Both the position numbers and the translations under genes were made by a program. From Bacillota bacterium (lineage in GTDB: Bacteria > Bacillota > Clostridia > Lachnospirales > Lachnospiraceae), in the NCBI GenBank assembly GCA_023421075.1, contig JAEZUM010000054.1, positions 1 to 64,000 of the forward strand: a DNA stretch of 64,000 nucleotides, read 5' to 3'. Positions 8,620 to 17,350 of this stretch are shown piece after piece; the stretch's first letter is position 1, and the number at the start of each line of letters is the position of its first letter. Under the pieces are notes generated by a model. The model was not told the origin of the DNA, made no database searches, and was given only the letters and a program-made list of their open reading frames with translations.

Positions 8620-9337
8620 TCTTATTCTCCTCCTCCGCATACCACAGATATGCATCTTCAAATTTCTCGTATGGACTTTTTGCGATCGCTTCCGCAACCG
8701 TTCCATAGAAGACGGTTGCACCATGCTTCAGGATACAGATCTCGTCACACAACACTTCCACTTCATCCATGAAATGTGAGGTTAACAGAATAGTAAGTCC
8801 CTTTTTCTTCAGATCTTCAAGGATCTTCCAGACATCACGTCTGGCCTTTGCATCTAACCCGGTGGTCAATTCATCAAGAAATACCACCTTCGGATCAGGA
8901 ATTAAAGCGAGCACAATAAACAATCTCTGCCGTTGTCCTCCGGAAAGATCCTTGACAGCGCTTTTGATCTTATCTGCTATACCAAACTGTGCCAGAAGCT
9001 GTCTCCAATCCGCAGGTTCTCGGTATAAAGCTGCCGTTTCCTCGCATAACTCACTCACGGTGATCTCATTTTGATAATTGGCCTCTTGAAATTGAACGCC
9101 GACTTTTTGAAATAACCTTTTGCGGTCTTTTATCGGATTAAGTTCCATAACGGAAACTCTTCCACTGTCCGCAGTCTTGGTGCCCAGAATACACTCAATG
9201 CCGGTACTTTTGCCGGCTCCGTTGGCTCCCAGCAGACCGAATACCTTACCGTATTCAACTGACAGACACAATTCTTTGACCGCCGGCACCCCATGATATG
9301 CTTTGGATAGTTGATCCACTTTGATTGCTTCCTTCAT
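8606..9337 (-). CDS. ABC transporter ATP-binding protein (CcmA/DrrA type)
   Basis: The 243-residue ATPase has all nucleotide-binding motifs: Walker A (GANGAGKST, about residue 41), signature LSGGQRQRL (about residue 134), Walker B (VVFLDELTTGLD) and the switch histidine (LLTSHFMDEVEVL). The start at 9337 (MKEAIKVDQL) follows an AAGGAG site, so two earlier in-frame Met codons are not used. It energises the permease encoded directly downstream. The family exports drugs, lipids or peptides. Confidence 0.9.
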   Translation of the reverse strand: MKEAIKVDQLSKAYHGVPAVKELCLSVEYGKVFGLLGANGAGKSTGIECILGTKTADSGRVSVMELNPIKDRKRLFQKVGVQFQEANYQNEITVSELCEETAALYREPADWRQLLAQFGIADKIKSAVKDLSGGQRQRLFIVLALIPDPKVVFLDELTTGLDAKARRDVWKILEDLKKKGLTILLTSHFMDEVEVLCDEICILKHGATVFYGTVAEAIAKSPYEKFEDAYLWYAEEENKNENL

Positions 9338-9509
9338 TTTATCATTCTCCTTTTTCATTTTTTCAAAGTATACCATTACTCTAGAAACTGGTGGTATACT
9401 GTAGGGTTGAAATTAATCTCATAAATAATAATCTTATTAATTCATCGTATCAATGTTTTACCAAACATTCTTGACTTAACTTGCCATTATGAAATTTATC
9501 GAATAAGTG

Positions 9510-9538
9510 TTGACAACAACAGATATCCGTGTTAGTAT
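9510..9538 (+). promoter_or_regulatory. Promoter of the cold-shock gene
   Basis: TTGACA (9510-9515) and TAGTAT (9533-9538) are 17 bp apart. The start would be near 9545, giving a leader of about 125 nt, long like those of other cold-shock genes. Confidence 0.7.
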
Positions 9539-9568
9539 GAATAAGTTATTTTAGATGTAAGTTTTGAT

Positions 9569-9622
9569 TCACATATTTTTGTAAATCATTAATTTATTTT
9601 AATGCTTTACAAAAATATGTGA
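9569..9622 (+). promoter_or_regulatory. AT-rich leader hairpin of the cold-shock gene
   Basis: TCACATATTTTTGTAAA and its exact complement (9606-9622) form a 17-bp perfect stem around a 20-nt loop, followed by TTTTTTATTTT. It looks like an AT-rich intrinsic terminator inside the 5' UTR, or a temperature-dependent switch. Its stability would change steeply with temperature. Confidence 0.7.
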
Positions 9623-9671
9623 TTTTTTATTTTCACCGTAGAATAAACAATAATATTAGGAGGTATCTTTC

Positions 9672-9875
9672 ATGAATAAAGGTACAGTAAAATGGTTTAA
9701 CGCTCAAAAGGGATTTGGATTTATTACGAACAACGAGACTGGTGAAGATGTATTCGTACATTTCTCAGGAATCGCTTCAGAAGGCTTTAAGACTTTAGAA
9801 GAAAATCAGAATGTTTCTTTTGATATCACTAACGGCGCACGTGGCTTACAGGCTGTTAACGTAGTATTAGCTTAA
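9672..9875 (+). CDS. Cold-shock domain protein (CspA family)
   Basis: The 67-residue product is a single OB-fold cold-shock domain. RNP1 (KGFGFI) and RNP2 (VFVHF) are intact, so it should bind single-stranded RNA or DNA as an RNA chaperone. The start has a very strong ribosome site (TTAGGAGG). The gene is monocistronic, with its own promoter, a long leader with a 17-bp hairpin, and a strong terminator. It could be cold-induced or constitutive, since several Csp paralogs are usual in these genomes. Confidence 0.96.
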   Translation: MNKGTVKWFNAQKGFGFITNNETGEDVFVHFSGIASEGFKTLEENQNVSFDITNGARGLQAVNVVLA

Positions 9876-9896
9876 TACTCTAATCGATTAGAATCA

Positions 9897-9931
9897 GACA
9901 CGGATAAGAATTCTTATCCGTGTCTTTTTTT
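9897..9931 (+). terminator. Rho-independent terminator of the cold-shock gene
   Basis: A perfect 28-nt palindrome (14-bp arms, GACACGGATAAGAA and complement) is followed by seven T. Confidence 0.92.
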
Positions 9932-10098
9932 GTTACCTAAGATCTTGTTATAATACTTAAAGACTGGTATATATTAAATGGTATAAGTTGGCAACTTCAA
10001 TATTATTTGTTATACTATACTACATGTTATACCAAATACGGGGCATGGTGAGAGATGCACGATTTCTCACCGATACTCCATCAAAAAGGTGGCCAAAT

Positions 10099-10635
10099 AT
10101 GTTTTTTCATGAAATTGAAACATACCGATTATTATTAAAGAACATCTCGTATGAGGATAGAAGCTTTATCTTAAAGCATTTTTCGAATGATTATGTTAAT
10201 AGGTATTTATTCGACGCGGAACCATTGAAGACACTGGAAGAAGCAGATGAAATAATTGATTTTTATCTGCAGCCGGAACCAAGAATGCAGCACCGTTGGA
10301 TATTGACTCTTAAAACCAATCATACTAAGATCGGCACTTGTGGCTTTCATTGTTGGGATACTACTAAACATTGTGTTGATATCGGCTATGATCTTCAGGA
10401 AGACTACCTGGGGCAAGGATTTATGAATGAAGCACTAAGCGCCATTCTGGATTTTGCAAAGAATGAAATGATGGTTAATCAAGTTCATGCACATATCTAT
10501 ATCGATAACTTCAAATCCATCCGTATCGCGGAGCGATTTGGATTTCATCATGATGGAGAAACCGAGATGTGCTTATATCAAAATCAGCCTTACCTACATA
10601 AGATTTATACATTAGATTATCCTTCTTTGGGTTAA
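10099..10635 (+). CDS. GNAT family N-acetyltransferase (RimJ/RimL type)
   Basis: The start at 10099 (MFFHEIETYRLLL) has an AAAAAGGTGG site and yields 178 residues, the usual size for RimJ/L-like acetyltransferases. The longer in-frame extension is hydrophobic and unlike the family. The fold is supported by IGYDLQEDYLGQGFMNEAL, the acetyl-CoA binding beta4/alpha3 region, and NFKSIRIAERFGF, the C-terminal acetyl-CoA motif. Such enzymes acetylate N-terminal amines of proteins or small molecules; the target here is unknown. Confidence 0.85.
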   Translation: MFFHEIETYRLLLKNISYEDRSFILKHFSNDYVNRYLFDAEPLKTLEEADEIIDFYLQPEPRMQHRWILTLKTNHTKIGTCGFHCWDTTKHCVDIGYDLQEDYLGQGFMNEALSAILDFAKNEMMVNQVHAHIYIDNFKSIRIAERFGFHHDGETEMCLYQNQPYLHKIYTLDYPSLG

Positions 10636-10700
10636 TCGAATGCAATTAATTCTTTTATGAAATTACCTAAATTTAAGCTTCAGGATGGAGTTAAATAATT

Positions 10701-11348
10701 ATGATGAGTGAAGAACAAATAATAGAGAATGCGATTAACTATATCAAGTTAATCTTTCGTGAGGACTGCAGCGGTCATGACTATCATCACAGTATCCGCG
10801 TTTATAGGAACGCAATCAGAATAGCCACAAAAGAAGGCGGTAACCTGCTTCTGATCAAACTTGCTGCATTATTACATGATACAGATGACAGAAAGCTTTT
10901 TCCAGACAGTGTTGACCAGGAGAACGCAAGGAAATTCTTACAAGACAACGGAGTTGATGAGGAAGACATAAACCGTATTTGTAAAATCATCCGAACCGTA
11001 TCATTTTCCGGCGGAGGTTCATCCTCTCCGGAAAGCATCGAGGGAAAGATCGTACAGGACGCCGATCGACTGGATGCCTTAGGCGCTATCGGTATCGCCA
11101 GAACCTTTGCCTACGGTGGGCATAAAGGTAGACTGATCTACGATCCTTGTGAACAACCTATTGAGAATATGACTGCTGAAGAATATAAAAATCACACCAG
11201 TAACAGCTATAACCATTTTTACGAGAAAATACTGAAGTTAAAAAACCTGATCAATACCGCTACCGCAAGAGCAATCGCTGAACAACGCCACGCCTTTCTC
11301 GAGAACTTCTTAGACGAATTTATCAGTGAATGGAACGGTGACCGGTAG
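10701..11348 (+). CDS. HD-domain phosphohydrolase, YpgQ-like
   Basis: The 215-residue protein carries a full HD metal site: HDYHHSIRV (first His, about residue 24), LLHDTDD (HD doublet, about residue 53) and the distal Asp in VQDADRLDALGA (about residue 117). This set matches the YedJ/YpgQ group, described as nucleotide pyrophosphohydrolases. It would hydrolyse phosphate esters or nucleotides in the cytoplasm. It is followed closely by an alpha/beta hydrolase gene, so the two are probably in one operon. Confidence 0.87.
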   Translation: MMSEEQIIENAINYIKLIFREDCSGHDYHHSIRVYRNAIRIATKEGGNLLLIKLAALLHDTDDRKLFPDSVDQENARKFLQDNGVDEEDINRICKIIRTVSFSGGGSSSPESIEGKIVQDADRLDALGAIGIARTFAYGGHKGRLIYDPCEQPIENMTAEEYKNHTSNSYNHFYEKILKLKNLINTATARAIAEQRHAFLENFLDEFISEWNGDR

Positions 11349-11368
11349 TTATAATGACGGAGGATACA

Positions 11369-12061
11369 ATGGAAAAGGATAAAGTATTAATACAGGACAT
11401 CCCCTCAATTATCTGGGGAAAGAAATCGGATAAGGTCTACCTATTTGTTCACGGGAAAATGTCATCCAAAGAAAGTGCGGAAGACTTCGCTGAAATTGCC
11501 AATGCAAAAGGCTATCAGGTTCTAAGCTTTGATCTGCCAGAACATGGAGAGAGAAACGATACCGATTACAGATGTAATATATGGAACGGTATTCATGATC
11601 TCAAAGTCATTGGTGACTTTGTCCGAAGTAATTGGAATACAGTTTCTTTGTATGGATGTAGCCTAGGCGCTTATTTTAGTCTCCATGCATTTGCAAATAT
11701 GCACTTCGATCAATGTCTACTTCAGTCACCTATTCTTGATATGGAATATCTGATTCATAATATGTTCAACTGGTTTGGTGTAACGGAAGACAGACTGGAG
11801 AGGGAGAAGGAAGTCTCTACCCCAATTGATATCTTATCATGGGATTATTATTGTTATGTGAAATCACACCCCATCACTCAATGGAACTCACCCACGAGCA
11901 TTCTCTATGGGTCAATGGATCAGTTACAAAGCCTGGACATCATGGAGCAATTCGCTAGAATGTTCCAATGCAATCTTACGGTTTCTGAGGGCAGTGATCA
12001 TCCCTTTGCCGGTGAAGAACAGATGAGCATAGCAAAACAGTGGATTATCCGCAATATATAG
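11369..12061 (+). CDS. Alpha/beta-fold hydrolase
   Basis: The start at 11369 (MEKDKVLIQD) is preferred because ACGGAGG lies 5 nt upstream; the ATG at 11354 has no clear ribosome site. The 230-residue protein has VYLFVHGK (oxyanion HG motif), the nucleophile elbow GCSLGAYFS (Ser about residue 97), an Asp in YGSMDQLQS and a final His in EGSDHPFAG. The catalytic triad is therefore complete. There is no signal peptide, so it acts in the cytoplasm. The substrate is unknown. Confidence 0.82.
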   Translation: MEKDKVLIQDIPSIIWGKKSDKVYLFVHGKMSSKESAEDFAEIANAKGYQVLSFDLPEHGERNDTDYRCNIWNGIHDLKVIGDFVRSNWNTVSLYGCSLGAYFSLHAFANMHFDQCLLQSPILDMEYLIHNMFNWFGVTEDRLEREKEVSTPIDILSWDYYCYVKSHPITQWNSPTSILYGSMDQLQSLDIMEQFARMFQCNLTVSEGSDHPFAGEEQMSIAKQWIIRNI

Positions 12062-12145
12062 CACTTCCCTCTTTTATTTCAACTTGTCTGTATATATTTA
12101 TTTCTGTTCACATATTTATAACTAATGACAACCTTGGAGGCCAAT

Positions 12146-12571
12146 ATGAATCCGTTCTATATCCTATTGGCAATCTTAGCAGGTATCTTCACTACGATCG
12201 AATCGGGCATCAATTCACAGCTTGGTAAATATGTTACACCCGGAATTGCTACCCTTCATAGTCTAATGGTCGGCATGACCTTTATTTTTTTATTGAATCT
12301 GATTAACGGTAAATTAATCTATTATACTAAGATTACTACCATCAAGCCTTTCTGGCTCATCGGTGGTTTATTCGGTGCATCCATAATCTATTTGTCCTCG
12401 AGTGCCATTCCCAGACTCGGGATCTCGAATACCATTATATTAGTTCTGTCCGGTCAACTGCTAAGTGGATTGATAGTCGATGCCATTGTTAACAATGTAG
12501 AATTAAGTGTAAGAAAAATAACCGGACTTATATTATTTCTAATTGGGGCAATCGTCTTCTTAAAGGACTAA
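12146..12571 (+). CDS. DMT-superfamily small transporter (DUF606/YdcZ type)
   Basis: The start at 12146 (MNPFYILLAIL) follows TTGGAGG at the right distance and gives 141 residues with four or five hydrophobic helices. The pattern, with a conserved first-helix ESGINSQLGK and a GASIIYLSS segment, matches the DUF606 (YdcZ) group of the drug/metabolite transporter superfamily. These usually pair as homo- or heterodimers. Substrate and direction cannot be deduced. Confidence 0.82.
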   Translation: MNPFYILLAILAGIFTTIESGINSQLGKYVTPGIATLHSLMVGMTFIFLLNLINGKLIYYTKITTIKPFWLIGGLFGASIIYLSSSAIPRLGISNTIILVLSGQLLSGLIVDAIVNNVELSVRKITGLILFLIGAIVFLKD

Positions 12572-12716
12572 TGTATTATCTTTTCAACATAATGCATCTT
12601 TCTCATGATTTTCCACTGATTGACTTCTTATCATGTCATGTATATAATAATTTAATAAATACTAAAATATTCTTCACCTGTACCTAAGATTATCAGAAAT
12701 CATCAGGAGGAAAAGG

Positions 12717-13652
12717 ATGCTTCATATAAAATCATTGGACGAGGGATTAGAGCTTTTTAAAGCCTTGGGTTCCGATATCCGTATAGAGATCATAAAATTA
12801 CTTTTAACAAATAAAAGCATGAATATGAATGAACTAGCAACAAGTTTGAATATCACAAACGGAGCTTTAACCAGTCATATTAAGAAGTTAGAAGATTGCG
12901 GAATAGTAACTATCTCCACTGAGACAACCGGTCATGGCAACCAGAAGAAATGTGCTGTTCACCTCGACAAAATTCTAATCGACATGGTTTCCCTGGAAGA
13001 AGACGAGAATGTGTATCAAACCGATATTAAGATAGGCCACTATTCTAATTATAATATCTACCCTACCTGTGGCTTAGCTTCCTCCACCGCTCTGATTGGT
13101 CAGGTGGATGACGCCAGATACTTTACACATCCAGATCGTTATCTTGCAGAAATTGTATGGTTTACAAAAGGATATATAGAATATATCATTCCGAACTTCA
13201 TCCCCACCTCCCAGAAAATAGAGCAGATCACTATATCTGCCGAATTATGCTCAGAAGCACCCGGTACAAATGATGTCTGGCCTTCTGACATCTACTTCTA
13301 TCTAAACGACATTTGCATCGGTACCTGGACCAGCCCCGGAGATTTTGGAGATATCAAGGGAATATTCACACCGGATTGGTGGATTCCTAACTGGAACCAA
13401 TATGGTCTCCTGAAGCTTCTGGTAGTCAATACGAATGGAACCTTTATCGATGGATTGAAAATATCCGATGTATCGATCCATGATTTTAACTTCGATTACC
13501 GTAGTACTATACGCTTCAAGATGGAAGTCCCGGACAATGCGAAGCATGTCGGAGGATTAACTATCTTCGGTAAATCCTTTGGTAATTACAACCAGGACAT
13601 CAACGTAAGAATTAACTACAGCCCGATCAACCAGCCTCCAAAGGCCGAGTAG
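12717..13652 (+). CDS. ArsR-type winged-helix regulator with a large C-terminal sensor domain
   Basis: The N-terminal 80 residues are an ArsR/SmtB winged helix (ALGSDIRIEIIKLLL, then MNELATSLNITNGALTSHIKKLE as recognition region). The remaining 220 residues form a beta-rich domain with many aromatic residues, without a metal-binding ArsR motif. From general experience this architecture is found next to GH51 and related arabinose genes, and here the abfA gene lies close by in convergent orientation. It therefore probably senses a sugar or glycan fragment and controls arabinan use. The ribosome site (CAGGAGGAAAAGG) is strong. Confidence 0.8.
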   Translation: MLHIKSLDEGLELFKALGSDIRIEIIKLLLTNKSMNMNELATSLNITNGALTSHIKKLEDCGIVTISTETTGHGNQKKCAVHLDKILIDMVSLEEDENVYQTDIKIGHYSNYNIYPTCGLASSTALIGQVDDARYFTHPDRYLAEIVWFTKGYIEYIIPNFIPTSQKIEQITISAELCSEAPGTNDVWPSDIYFYLNDICIGTWTSPGDFGDIKGIFTPDWWIPNWNQYGLLKLLVVNTNGTFIDGLKISDVSIHDFNFDYRSTIRFKMEVPDNAKHVGGLTIFGKSFGNYNQDINVRINYSPINQPPKAE

Positions 13653-13741
13653 ATATTCAATACGAACAACATGCCCAAAGGGCTGTTCTATATCTTAAAA
13701 AGATAGAATGCACTTATAATAACTTTATTATCACAAATACA

Positions 13742-13901
13742 GGAAGGAAGACAGATTATTCTTCCCCTAATGCACTGTTTGCCGAACAGATTTCTTATTT
13801 GTATGCTATAAAAGCGAACATTTTATGTTCGATTTCAGCAGACAAATAAGGAAAATGTAAGGCAACCTGTGTGTGAGGGAAGCGTAACCTGTCTTCCTTC
13901 C
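13742..13901. ncRNA. Structured intergenic element, copy A (candidate ncRNA family)
   Basis: The segment folds as a closed multi-stem structure. The outer stem pairs GGAAGGAAGACAG (13742-13754) with 13889-13901. An inner stem pairs CTTCCC with GGGAAG. A small hairpin CTGTT-TGCCG-AACAG sits at 13775-13789. A longer arm (13791-13802 with 13842-13854) carries the hairpin CGAACAT/ATGTTCG. A second copy at 63536-63691 shares the hairpin loop TGNCG and the single-stranded motif AGGCAACCTGTGTGTGAGGG, while its stems differ in sequence yet still pair. The orientation of transcription is unknown; the shared motifs are on the plus strand. A mobile-element origin is the alternative. Confidence 0.65.
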
Positions 13902-13929
13902 GTTACTAGATTTAACAGCTCAATAAATG

Positions 13930-14178
13930 TCACCACTTTTTACCCGGGCAGTAGTTTTTCGCAACTGCTGCCCGCATTTCTACAAAACATCCGCATTTTC
14001 TGCACATGCCGCTTAGCAACATATCACAATCCTTGCAGATTCCCATTCTATATTCATATAATTCTTCTGATGCCTTGATCTCTTCGGAAAGATTACGAAT
14101 GTATTCAAACATATTCTTATACTCTTCATATTCTTCCATATCACGTATCAGGCATTTCTTACACATCCGGGTATCCAT
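13930..14178 (-). CDS. Cysteine-rich small protein, DUF6171 family
   Basis: The 82-residue protein has three cysteine groups (MCKKC at the N-terminus; GICKDCD and GMCRKCGCF in the middle; NYCPGKKW at the end), a pattern suited to one or two zinc or iron-sulfur sites. The middle is a charged helix. It matches the DUF6171 family of uncharacterised Lachnospiraceae proteins. Its ATG overlaps the stop codon of abfA (TAATG), so the two are translationally coupled, a tighter link than expected for an enzyme and a hypothetical protein. Confidence 0.75.
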   Translation of the reverse strand: MDTRMCKKCLIRDMEEYEEYKNMFEYIRNLSEEIKASEELYEYRMGICKDCDMLLSGMCRKCGCFVEMRAAVAKNYCPGKKW

Positions 14179-15677
14179 TAGCTTATCCTGATGTTTAATA
14201 CACTACAAGCAGGGACCACAAGCGTAATTCCTTTTTCGTGTACTTTAAAATCAGTAAAGACTTTTTCTATAACCTTCTCTGTATTCTCGAAGGTATTATA
14301 ATCACTCATCCCACCGGTTAAGATACTTGCTTTTACTTCCTTGATCTCCTTCTCGGTTAAAGCAACCTCCACTTCCTCGGCCTTATTCAGAGATAGGTTA
14401 TTCAGGGTGATATTAACAACGCCATTATCATCCATCGAGACTGATTCATATAAGTTTGGAACCATATCCTCGCCGATACCAACTGTATCGGTATCAATAT
14501 GACTTTCCAACAGATAAGCATTCTGATGCTCCTTATACATATGGAATACATGATAAGTAGGAGTCTTTACCATCTTCTCACCTTCAGTCAGAATAACTGA
14601 CTGAAGTACATTAATCATCTGAGCTATATTAGCCATCTTCACTCTGTCACAATGCTTATTAAAGATATTCAACGTAATGCCTGCTATCAGTGCATCCCTC
14701 ATGGTATTCTGCTGATATAAGAAGCCCGGATTAGTGCCCGGCTCTACATCAAACCAGCATCCCCATTCATCTACAATCATACCAATCTTCTTCTCAGGGT
14801 CATATTGATCCATAATCGCGCTATGCCCTTTGATTAATGTCTCCATATACATAGCTTTCTTCAGTGTCTTATACCATGCCGCTGAATCGAAATCCGTTGC
14901 ACTACCCTTGGACTCCCAATTGCCGGGAAGCGTATAGTAATGTAAGGATAGACCATCCATGAATCCATGGAGATATTTCGGAGTATGGTCATGGGTCGTC
15001 TTTAATACATCCTCCGTCCAGTGATAATCATCTACATTGGCACCGCAGCATATCTTTGCTACCGGCGCATCCGCCTTGTAATTTCTGACATAAGTCTGGT
15101 ACCTTCTGTATTCATTGGCATAATGTACCGGAGTCATATTGCCGCCGCAACCCCAGTTCTCATTGCCTACGCCAAAATAATCGACTCTCCAGGCTTTTTC
15201 ATGACCATTTTCTTTACGAAGATCTGCCATTGGAGATACTCCCTCAAAGGTCATGTACTCTATCCATTCTGACATTTCCTGTACAGTACCGCTACCAAGA
15301 TTACCGTTGATGTAAGTTTTACAGCCCAACTGTCGACAGAGCTCCATGAATTCATGAGTTCCGAAGCTATTGTCCTCTACAACCCCGCCCCAGTGGGTGT
15401 TGATCATTTTCTTACGCTTCTCCTTCGGACCGATACCATCCTTCCAGTGATACTCATCCGCGAAGCATCCACCCGGCCAGCGAAGCACCGGAACTTTAAT
15501 TTCCTTCAGTGCCTCTACTACGTCATTTCTCATTCCATTTGTATTTTCGATTTCGGAATTCTCTCCAACATATAACCCTTCATAGATACATCTGCCAAGA
15601 TGCTCCGCAAAATGACCATAAATCTCTGCATTAATTTTGTCTTTTCTGTTACGCTCGTTGATTACCAGCTTTGCCAT
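14178..15677 (-). CDS. abfA: Alpha-L-arabinofuranosidase, GH51
   Basis: The 499-residue enzyme (start at 15677, MAKLVINERNRK, with an AAAGGATG site) matches GH51 arabinofuranosidases along its full length. GHFAEHLGRCIYEGLYVG is the N-terminal family signature, LRWPGGCFADEYHWKDG is the sugar-binding loop, GNENWGCGG carries the acid/base Glu, and VDEWGCW carries the nucleophile Glu. It removes terminal arabinofuranose from arabinan and arabinoxylan fragments. There is no signal peptide, so it acts on imported oligosaccharides. It is transcribed from 15775-15803 and coupled to the DUF6171 gene. The converging ArsR-type gene is its likely regulator. Confidence 0.96.
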   Translation of the reverse strand: MAKLVINERNRKDKINAEIYGHFAEHLGRCIYEGLYVGENSEIENTNGMRNDVVEALKEIKVPVLRWPGGCFADEYHWKDGIGPKEKRKKMINTHWGGVVEDNSFGTHEFMELCRQLGCKTYINGNLGSGTVQEMSEWIEYMTFEGVSPMADLRKENGHEKAWRVDYFGVGNENWGCGGNMTPVHYANEYRRYQTYVRNYKADAPVAKICCGANVDDYHWTEDVLKTTHDHTPKYLHGFMDGLSLHYYTLPGNWESKGSATDFDSAAWYKTLKKAMYMETLIKGHSAIMDQYDPEKKIGMIVDEWGCWFDVEPGTNPGFLYQQNTMRDALIAGITLNIFNKHCDRVKMANIAQMINVLQSVILTEGEKMVKTPTYHVFHMYKEHQNAYLLESHIDTDTVGIGEDMVPNLYESVSMDDNGVVNITLNNLSLNKAEEVEVALTEKEIKEVKASILTGGMSDYNTFENTEKVIEKVFTDFKVHEKGITLVVPACSVLNIRIS

Positions 15678-15774
15678 TTGTTTCATCCTTTCTTGTTGCA
15701 TAATTCATTTTGTATATACTTTGAATTGCTTGTCATTTGTTTAATTAATTCTTTAATATTTTAGGTATTACTAA

Positions 15775-15803
15775 ATTATAATAGATATACTAATGTTTTT
15801 CAA
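15775..15803 (-). promoter_or_regulatory. Promoter of abfA
   Basis: On the minus strand TTGAAA (15798-15803) and TATAAT (15775-15780) are 17 bp apart, about 100 bp before the abfA start. Confidence 0.7.
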
Positions 15804-15893
15804 TATATTTCTCATAACATTCGATCGCTAAGCCTTCCTCAAGTATATATCGATGACTTATAAAGAACCCAGAATGATGAAAGTGAAAAGCAA

Positions 15894-15936
15894 AATAAAT
15901 AGGAAGAAGAGTATGGTACTCTTCTTCCTATTTATT
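15894..15936. terminator. Strong terminator downstream of aroC
   Basis: A perfect 20-bp inverted repeat (AATAAATAGGAAGAAGAGTA and complement) with a 3-nt loop follows the aroC stop. T-rich flanks lie on both sides. Confidence 0.88.
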
Positions 15937-15973
15937 AAGCGATAAAAGCTTTATTATTTCGTTAATGGATCCC

Positions 15974-17077
15974 TTATTGTTTATAAAACTCTTTAATCTT
16001 ATCCATTCTAGACGTCATCCCTTGAAACAGGTAATCCACCAGAGTAATGGCTACCATAGCCTCTACTACCACAACCGCTCTCGGTACAATAATCGGATCA
16101 TGTCGCCCTTGAACCTCTACTTCAATATTCTCATTCTTTTTATTTACCGTTCTCTGTGGTCGTGCGATCGATGCTGTGGGTTTCACCGCAGCGCGAAGGA
16201 TAATTTCTGTTCCGTCGCTTATTCCACCCAGAATACCTCCTGCATGGTTACTCAGCTTGGTTAGTCTACCCGTACTATCGTAGTGAAAGGAATCATTATT
16301 CTCGGCACCCGTCTTTGTTGCTACTGCAAAACCGTCGCCGATTTCAACCCCTTTGACTGCTCCGATTGACATAATCGCCTTCGCGAGAGTGGCGTCCAGT
16401 TTATCAAAGACAGGCTGCCCAATCCCGGCAGGTGCTCCGGACACGATACACTCAATTACACCGCCAACAGAATTATGTTCTTCCATCTGCTCTCTGATAT
16501 AAACCTCCGCTTTTGCGGAAGCATCCGGATCCGGCATATTCAGTGGGCTTACCTTGGAATATTCTCTGGTACATTTCTGATAGTCTACAGTAACCGGTCC
16601 AATGGACTTCGTGTACGCAAAAACGGATACTCCAAGCTCCCTCAGAATCTCAACGGCAATGGCTCCTGCCGCAACTCTTCCGGTAGTTTCTCGTCCCGAC
16701 GAACGTCCACCTCCTCGGTAATCTCGAAAACCATATTTCATGTCATACGTATAATCCGCATGACCCGGGCGATAGAAGCCGGCAATATCCGAGTAATCAT
16801 AGGAACGTTGATTCTCATTATATACCACCAAGGATATCGGTGTACCGGTGGTATGTCCCTCAAAGATTCCCGATAAAATTTTCAGACGGTCATTCTCCTT
16901 TCGAGGTGTTGAAAAATCCGTCTGACCCGGCTTTCTCCGGTCTAAGTACGACTGTATTATCGTTTCATTCATAGGTAAGCCTGCTGGACATCCATCAACA
17001 ACGACTCCAATGCCCTCACCATGGGATTCTCCCCAGGTTGATATCACAAAACTTTTTCCGTAAACTGATCCCGACAT
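15974..17077 (-). CDS. aroC: Chorismate synthase
   Basis: This is the last enzyme of the shikimate pathway, converting 5-enolpyruvylshikimate-3-phosphate to chorismate with reduced FMN. The start at 17077 (MSGSVYGKSF) is preferred because AGGAG lies 6 nt upstream; an ATG six bases earlier abuts the ribosome site. The 367-residue protein has the signature segments GESHGEGIGVVVDG near the N-terminus, GRSSGRETTGRVAAGA (about residue 120) and the C-terminal RHDPIIVPRAVVV. The gene stands apart from other aromatic biosynthesis genes here. Confidence 0.97.
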   Translation of the reverse strand: MSGSVYGKSFVISTWGESHGEGIGVVVDGCPAGLPMNETIIQSYLDRRKPGQTDFSTPRKENDRLKILSGIFEGHTTGTPISLVVYNENQRSYDYSDIAGFYRPGHADYTYDMKYGFRDYRGGGRSSGRETTGRVAAGAIAVEILRELGVSVFAYTKSIGPVTVDYQKCTREYSKVSPLNMPDPDASAKAEVYIREQMEEHNSVGGVIECIVSGAPAGIGQPVFDKLDATLAKAIMSIGAVKGVEIGDGFAVATKTGAENNDSFHYDSTGRLTKLSNHAGGILGGISDGTEIILRAAVKPTASIARPQRTVNKKNENIEVEVQGRHDPIIVPRAVVVVEAMVAITLVDYLFQGMTSRMDKIKEFYKQ

Positions 17078-17350
17078 AAGCATCTCCTATTATTCTTCTA
17101 TATGAAATATATGGTATCCGTATCTAAAACTTATCCATAGTATATCGAAAATGGAATAGAATATCAAACACTTTTGCTTTTCGTCCTCCACAATTTCCTT
17201 TAACGTCTGTTGAATTATATCTTTAATCTCTTGAATTATAATTATTGTGTAAATACAATTATACAATGGATTAACGAGCACTGATATGTTAAAATATAAC
17301 AATCATATACTTTTATGGACGGTAAATACAGATGTTGTGTCGGAGGCAGA

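Noticed and set aside
8301..8779. Several plus-strand open frames over the ABC exporter genes
   Set aside because: They lie opposite well-supported exporter genes, lack ribosome sites, and have Asn/His-biased composition of antisense frames.
12040..12228. 62-codon frame spanning the gap between the hydrolase and DMT transporter genes
   Set aside because: It overlaps both confident genes in another frame and has no ribosome site.
17090..17302. Open frame of 70 codons on the minus strand upstream of aroC
   Set aside because: It starts with TTG and has no ribosome site. It overlaps promoter-like AT-rich sequence, and its composition does not look like a protein.
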